Source: Mansonella perstans (lineage: Eukaryota > Nematoda > Chromadorea > Rhabditida > Onchocercidae). Taken from it: a DNA stretch of 64,000 nt. The position numbers were made by a program, and so were the translations under genes. A model generated the notes under the pieces. That model saw nothing but the letters and a program-made list of their open reading frames with translations. It did not search any database and was not told the origin of the DNA. Of this stretch, positions 59,501 through 64,000 are shown piece by piece (within the stretch, counting starts at the first letter, position 1; each line of letters starts with the position of its first letter). The stretch is taken from positions 332,470-396,469 of the forward strand of contig JBAMDO010000003.1 in NCBI GenBank assembly GCA_037074765.1. Direction: 5' to 3'.

Positions 59501-60471
59501 TTTTCATTTTTCAATTTTGTTAAAGTTCTTTCAAATTTAATCTTGGCAAAAGCAAAAATAAAATTTAAGCAAGTAATTGTATTTTTCGATGATGTAATTA
59601 TGAATGGATTAGTTTTCAGGTTTGTGCATGTTTGCCACCGGTGCTGTATTGCTTGCATTAAGCTTGCTAACACCAGCATTGCTCGGTTCATTCAAGAGTA
59701 AGCATTTAGCAGCATTTATGAGTGAAGACAGCACACCAAATGAACCACCGACACGTCTTTACCCGGCACCATCCGGAAAAAATGAAGCGATCCGTCATCC
59801 GATAAATACAGTCAACAAACAGAATAAAATCACATCTGATTCGTATGCTTTTTCTTTGCAATGATTTCAATTTCAATCACTGTTTTTCAGACATTCGTTT
59901 TATTAATAATCTTTTGAAAATCCTCACTGCAATTTTCTCTTTCCTTTAACATTTTTATTTTTATGAAATTTTTCAAAAAAATTTCACATTGTTCATTGAT
60001 TCATCTTTTCTGTTCCTTTATCTTAGCTCAATTCGTATTTTAATCTAAAACACTGAAATTTTTCTTAATTTTATACTTTTTCTTAAATTATGATAAAAAT
60101 TTCTAACAAAACGAAAAAAGCAAAAGTAACACAAAATTAAGAAATTTTATTGCGATAGATTTTTATGAAAGAAAAGTATTGGAGCAAATATGAAAGTCAA
60201 TGTCGTAAGAGTAAAATTATGACTTATTTTTGGTTAAATTAAATTTATTTTTGAATTCCGATGGCTTTGAAACTAATTTATATTCTCTTAGCGAGTTTTC
60301 AAAAAATTTCACAAGAATTTCAGAGGCCCAGTACCAGCACTGAAAGAAATTGCAAAAGTACAGCCTAATGCAGGTAAAATTGGTGGTAATGGTAATGGAA
60401 ATGATGACAGTCATGCTGAGCAAGTTGTCACTGGTGATCTTCTATTGGCTGTTGACAATACACAACAATGA
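56515..60471 (+). CDS. Neurensin-like two-pass membrane protein
   Basis: Six exons join in frame into 267 residues: 56515-56569, 56818-56944, 57576-57744, 58584-58665, 59620-59842, 60324-60471. The block FGIRSYLHQFYQ (37-48) matches the N-terminal YGVRSYLHHFYE of vertebrate neurensins. Two hydrophobic segments follow at about 74-99 (CRVLTVFGLILLIGGAIAIV, ending VGY) and 146-166 (CMFATGAVLLALSLLTPALL), with a short loop between, as in neurensin. The C-terminal about 100 residues are polar, with a Gly/Asn-rich stretch near the end. Vertebrate neurensins are vesicle proteins of neurites, so a neuronal vesicle role is inferred only by homology. The start at 56515 opens exon 1; an acceptor-like TTTTTAG lies 38 bases upstream at 56476. 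Introns 2 and 3 hold degenerate repeats. Confidence 0.78.
56985..57190 (+). repeat. Degenerate tandem repeat in neurensin-like intron 2
   Basis: Three diverged copies, 60-90 bases long, of a unit containing GCAA.TCATTATACAT, TTAGTTATTGTCATACTA and a following GGACATTTTTA-like segment. The first copy begins about 40 bases after the donor of exon 2. Confidence 0.7.
57408..57480 (+). repeat. Direct duplication in neurensin-like intron 2
   Basis: The 32-base segment AAAACTTTACTAATAGTGTA and onward occurs twice, at about 57409 and 57447, identical over its length and about 38 bases apart. Confidence 0.9.
57945..58350 (+). repeat. Degenerate GATAAT/ATCATC repeat block in intron 3
   Basis: About 400 bases built from variants of GATAATATCATCTAATAATG and CACTCATTA / CACTTATTAGTGATATTA, with both orientations interleaved, so that the block is rich in short inverted repeats. 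No coding frame. Confidence 0.6.
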
Positions 60472-61013
60472 ATTTTTCCCTATGAACTGTTCTGAATTTC
60501 TGGAAAGTAAAGACATGAAGTATTTTGTTTTCTGATTATTTTATAATAATAACATGAAGCAATATGTATGAACATTTCCCACAATTTTCTTGTACGAAAT
60601 AAATCTTCGTACCGTTTTTCCCATCTAACGGTATCCGGAAAAACTTTTCGACAATCGGAAAACGAGCGATAATAATTGTTATTGTACAAAAGAAAGAATG
60701 CAATGGATTCAATATGTTTAAGCGCCTTCTCTTCTAATCCTGTCTGAAAAAATTGCTCATTACAAGCAATAATAATAATTCCAAAAAACCGAGAATGAAA
60801 TGGATTCAATATTTTAGTTTTCTCTCCAATAATCGTATCTAGACACTATTCAAAAAGTGATAACAACAATAGTAGTAGCAATTATAATATTAATAATAAT
60901 AATAATAAATAATAATAATAACGATAATAATGATAATAATGATAATAATAATAATAATAATAGTAATGATAATAATAATAATAACAATAATAATAGTGAT
61001 AATAATAATAAAA

Positions 61014-61055
<42 letters not shown>

Positions 61056-61111
61056 CAGTAATAATAAATAATAATAAAAACAATAATAAAGTAATAATAA
61101 TAATAATAATA

Positions 61112-61187
<76 letters not shown>

Positions 61188-64000
61188 CTAAAACAATATC
61201 CTAAAATAATATCTACAAAAGAAAAGCAGTCATAATCTGAGATATTAATATGATACCTAATACACTACCAAAATTCCGTATATAAGTCAAAGTGAAGCTA
61301 GTCGGTAAAATAAAAAATTAAAAATCATAAAAAAAAGTATTAATTCTAGCTGGGCAGATCATTTATAGGAAAATCTATTTTAATATTTTTACAACCCACG
61401 CATAAAACACTTCTCGCTTCTTAAATTAAGTCTAACAGAAATAATAAAACAAAAATAATCGAAAAGATACAACAATGACGAAAATGATAATAATTAACTA
61501 AAAAAATTAAAATCTAAATGGGAAGAAAGAAATTACAATTAAAAATTGTTATAACAACTATAATAGGATAAACTACAAGAATGCGTTAACAATGAGAAAA
61601 GACCATTCAGAGAAGTTAAAGAAATAAAATAAATAAAAGAAGTTTGATGGAAATGATTGGAACACATAAAAGATTTCAGCGATCTTATTGATGACAGTGC
61701 GCAATGACAAAAGAAGAACATAATTTGGCAAATAAAAATTTTTATGCATATTCTTCGATTCGATTCCCATGCCAAAAAATGACAGAATGAATCGCTGTCA
61801 CCTCAACTATCCATCCCAAACTACTACCAATAGATACAATCGAAATTACATGCTTATCATTGATATGAGTTTGTAATTTGAGTTTAATTATCAAATATTC
61901 TAATTGGGCAAAATGCCACTTGCAAATTGCTATGATTAAAAAACTGTTTTTCCAATCAAAAATTTACTTCCACGTTATTTAAAATTAAAATAATTAATTG
62001 GATGAGAAATTCATATGAAGCAAATTTTATTTCATTGGTAATTTAATGATAATGATATATATACTTGAAAATTCTGCATGCATTCAATGCATACAGATTA
62101 TAATGTTTGGCAGTTCTCCATGAATTTTCTTTTTTTTTTATAAGAATGAGAAAATCAGTATTTTCGTTTTCCATTAATGAATGTAATTTTTAAAACTAAT
62201 TGTTTAATTAGGAGAAATCACAAAAAATGCCATATTTGTAAATTGGTCATAATGTTCACTATAAGTTTTAAAAAAAGCCATGAATTAAAATTAATTAGAT
62301 AAAGCGGAAAATGGAAAAACTGTGTTTGTTAGTTCACGAAGTGCTTATCAGCGCATTTGTAAACAAGTGATACTCAAAATGAAAAATTCAAATTTCGATA
62401 CTATTTTTCGCACTTTTGCATCCACTCTACTTGAAGCCTCAGCAGCTACTTCATAAGTGTTTACTTCACAAACGAAAGAAGTTAGCTTCCAGTATTCGAG
62501 ATTATTTCAGTACTAAAAAGCAATCGAAATAAAAATCAATACAATTTAATTAAAATTTTACAAATACAAATATAAATTTGTATCATGTATATTTATTTTG
62601 TAAATAGTATGAAAAAACAAAAACAAATACAAATATTTTATCAAATTAGAAGTGCTCCGTAATAAGTGACAACGATATAATAATAACAATCATAATAATC
62701 ATAATCATAATAATAGTAATTATTGCTCACGATAACAGAACATTAAATATCTTCAATTTCAGCTGGAAGTAAACAAAAAATTTATGCAAAGACACTTTTT
62801 AACAAAAAGAAAAAAAATAGAAGAGCATGTGTTTAACAACCATTAAAAGTAAATTTCCCTCCGGAAGTGATTTTTACAAAACATATGTACTTTTTCCTTT
62901 CTTCTCCTTTTAATGAGCATAAAAGAAGCGATGTTAAAAAAAAAAACTTTTGAAAAATCTTACATTATTTAAAAAAAATTTTGCTTGAAAAATTTAAGTG
63001 AATTTTGAAATTTTTGTCCCTGAAGTAAATTAGAAATTCAAAAGTACACATATATCCGAGGAAAAAAAAAAGAAAACACTCAGCAAATTATCTGAGGAAA
63101 TGCAATTCTTCCACAATAATAACACTGTGAGCAATTTTGAACAATTGACAATAATTTTTTTTTTTTGTTTTTTTTTCAAAAGACAAAAAACAAACAAACA
63201 AATAATTTGGCTTTCCTCCAAAGAAGAAAGGAAGGATTTGAAATGAATGTAATTAATTTCTTTGGTAAAGCACAAATGAATTTCATTCTGTTTGAGACCC
63301 CCCGATGCACCAATAACACCAACACATTTAATCAGTTAAAACAAGAAATGCATCATTTTAAAGCTGACGTATATTAGGAAACGAAAAAATTGGAAAAAAA
63401 ATTAAAAAATTGCATTGTAAAAGATTTACATTAAAATTTAGCAAGTGTAAGGATAAAATACTTCACCATAATTTCATTATTACCATTGTAATTTTGCGAT
63501 TTCTTTTTCATTTTAGAAATCGTTCCAAGGTAAACATAGTTAAAAGTAACACTCTGTTCAATTCTTCAAAATATTTGAACAAATTTACGCCGAAATTTAT
63601 CTTGTAATAAATTTTACGGTCGTTGAATTCTTAAACAACTATCTAAACTAACACATGTATACATTTTATATGATTCAAGATCAAAGGTTCCGCCATTCAA
63701 TTAAAAAGGCATGGATGAAGAATCTCACAGAAGTATTTCTTTTTTTTTTTTTTTTAACTCAATTTGCGATATTTCAATATTATATGATGAATGACAAAAA
63801 GGAAAGCAAAAAACCGGACAACAGTAATTCTCGATTCACTTTCAATTTTATTATCAGTGTATTTTGAAACGAAAAAAATTGAAATCATTCCTGATAACTG
63901 TTAAAATGATATATTAAATAATTAAAAATCAATTATTGAATACGACATGATTCATCCTCTTTTAGTTCATCTGCAATTTTCTTCTGATAATATTCCACAA
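60472..64000. other. Gene-poor region to the window end
   Basis: Holds the AAT microsatellite at 60881-61187 and a smaller CATAAT-rich stretch at about 62675-62725. The longest frame, 109 codons on the minus strand at 60480-60809, overlaps the presumed 3' UTR of the neurensin-like gene and shows no domain I recognise. No gene is supported. Confidence 0.5.
60881..61187 (+). repeat. Long AAT microsatellite
   Basis: About 300 bases of AAT/TAA triplets, interrupted by single changes (GAT, CAA, GTAAT) in the first two thirds and uninterrupted in the last about 60 bases before 61187. Confidence 0.95.

Noticed and set aside
60480..60809. 109-codon minus-strand open frame
   Set aside because: It begins right after the neurensin-like stop codon on the opposite strand, fits 3' UTR, and has no recognisable domain.
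60850..61083. Minus-strand open frame of Leu/Ile/Tyr runs
   Set aside because: Direct translation of the AAT microsatellite.

Overview
The window is nuclear DNA of an animal with AT-rich sequence, short exons (about 40-530 bp), GT..AG introns ending in a TTTCAG-like acceptor, and long AT-rich spacers. The gene set points to a nematode: a compact Nup358/NPP-9 nucleoporin without the vertebrate N-terminal and cyclophilin parts, a secreted protein of the MIG-18 Fn1-like cysteine-rich type, and acceptor sites placed a few bases before start codons, as expected for spliced-leader trans-splicing. A filarial or other spirurid nematode is my best guess, but nothing fixes the species. No bacterial, viral, Wolbachia-like or transposase gene was recognised.

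Layout. (1) 3000-11367, plus: a 25-exon NPP-9/RanBP2-like nucleoporin with two Ran-binding domains, a RanBP2 zinc finger and FG-rich linkers. (2) 12987-16961, plus: exons encoding only the cytosolic C-terminal half of an SLC12A9-type cation-chloride cotransporter homologue. (3) 18852-22555, plus: a secreted Cys-rich MIG-18-like protein. (4) 24815-27192, minus: an unrecognised Ser/Pro/acid-rich protein with four perfect-length 20-residue repeats. (5) 27624-28724, minus: a small basic protein with one C-terminal membrane segment. (6) 31428-34887, minus: the box C/D snoRNP assembly factor BCD1/ZNHIT6, with an RGG-rich tail. (7) 37990-42144, plus: complete S-adenosylmethionine synthetase. (8) 43452-45228, 46878-48970 and 49887-50983, all minus: mitochondrial ribosomal protein S12, an HSPBAP1-like JmjC protein, and the complex I subunit NDUFA1/MWFE, a possible co-transcribed group. 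(9) 56515-60471, plus: a neurensin-like two-pass membrane protein. 51-56.5 kb and 60.5-64 kb look gene-free.

Repeats: a 34-bp minisatellite (29412-29692), an 18-23-bp array carrying CACGTG cores upstream of the SAM synthetase (37172-37386), long ATT/AAT microsatellites (28735-28832, 60881-61187), a near-perfect hairpin at 36284-36316 and several short direct duplications.

Exon models were built by hand from splice signals and reading phase. For NPP-9, BCD1, SAM synthetase, S12, NDUFA1, MIG-18-like, neurensin-like and the two unrecognised minus-strand genes all listed exons join in frame. For the SLC12 fragment and the last junction of the JmjC gene they do not join cleanly, and this is stated in the entries.
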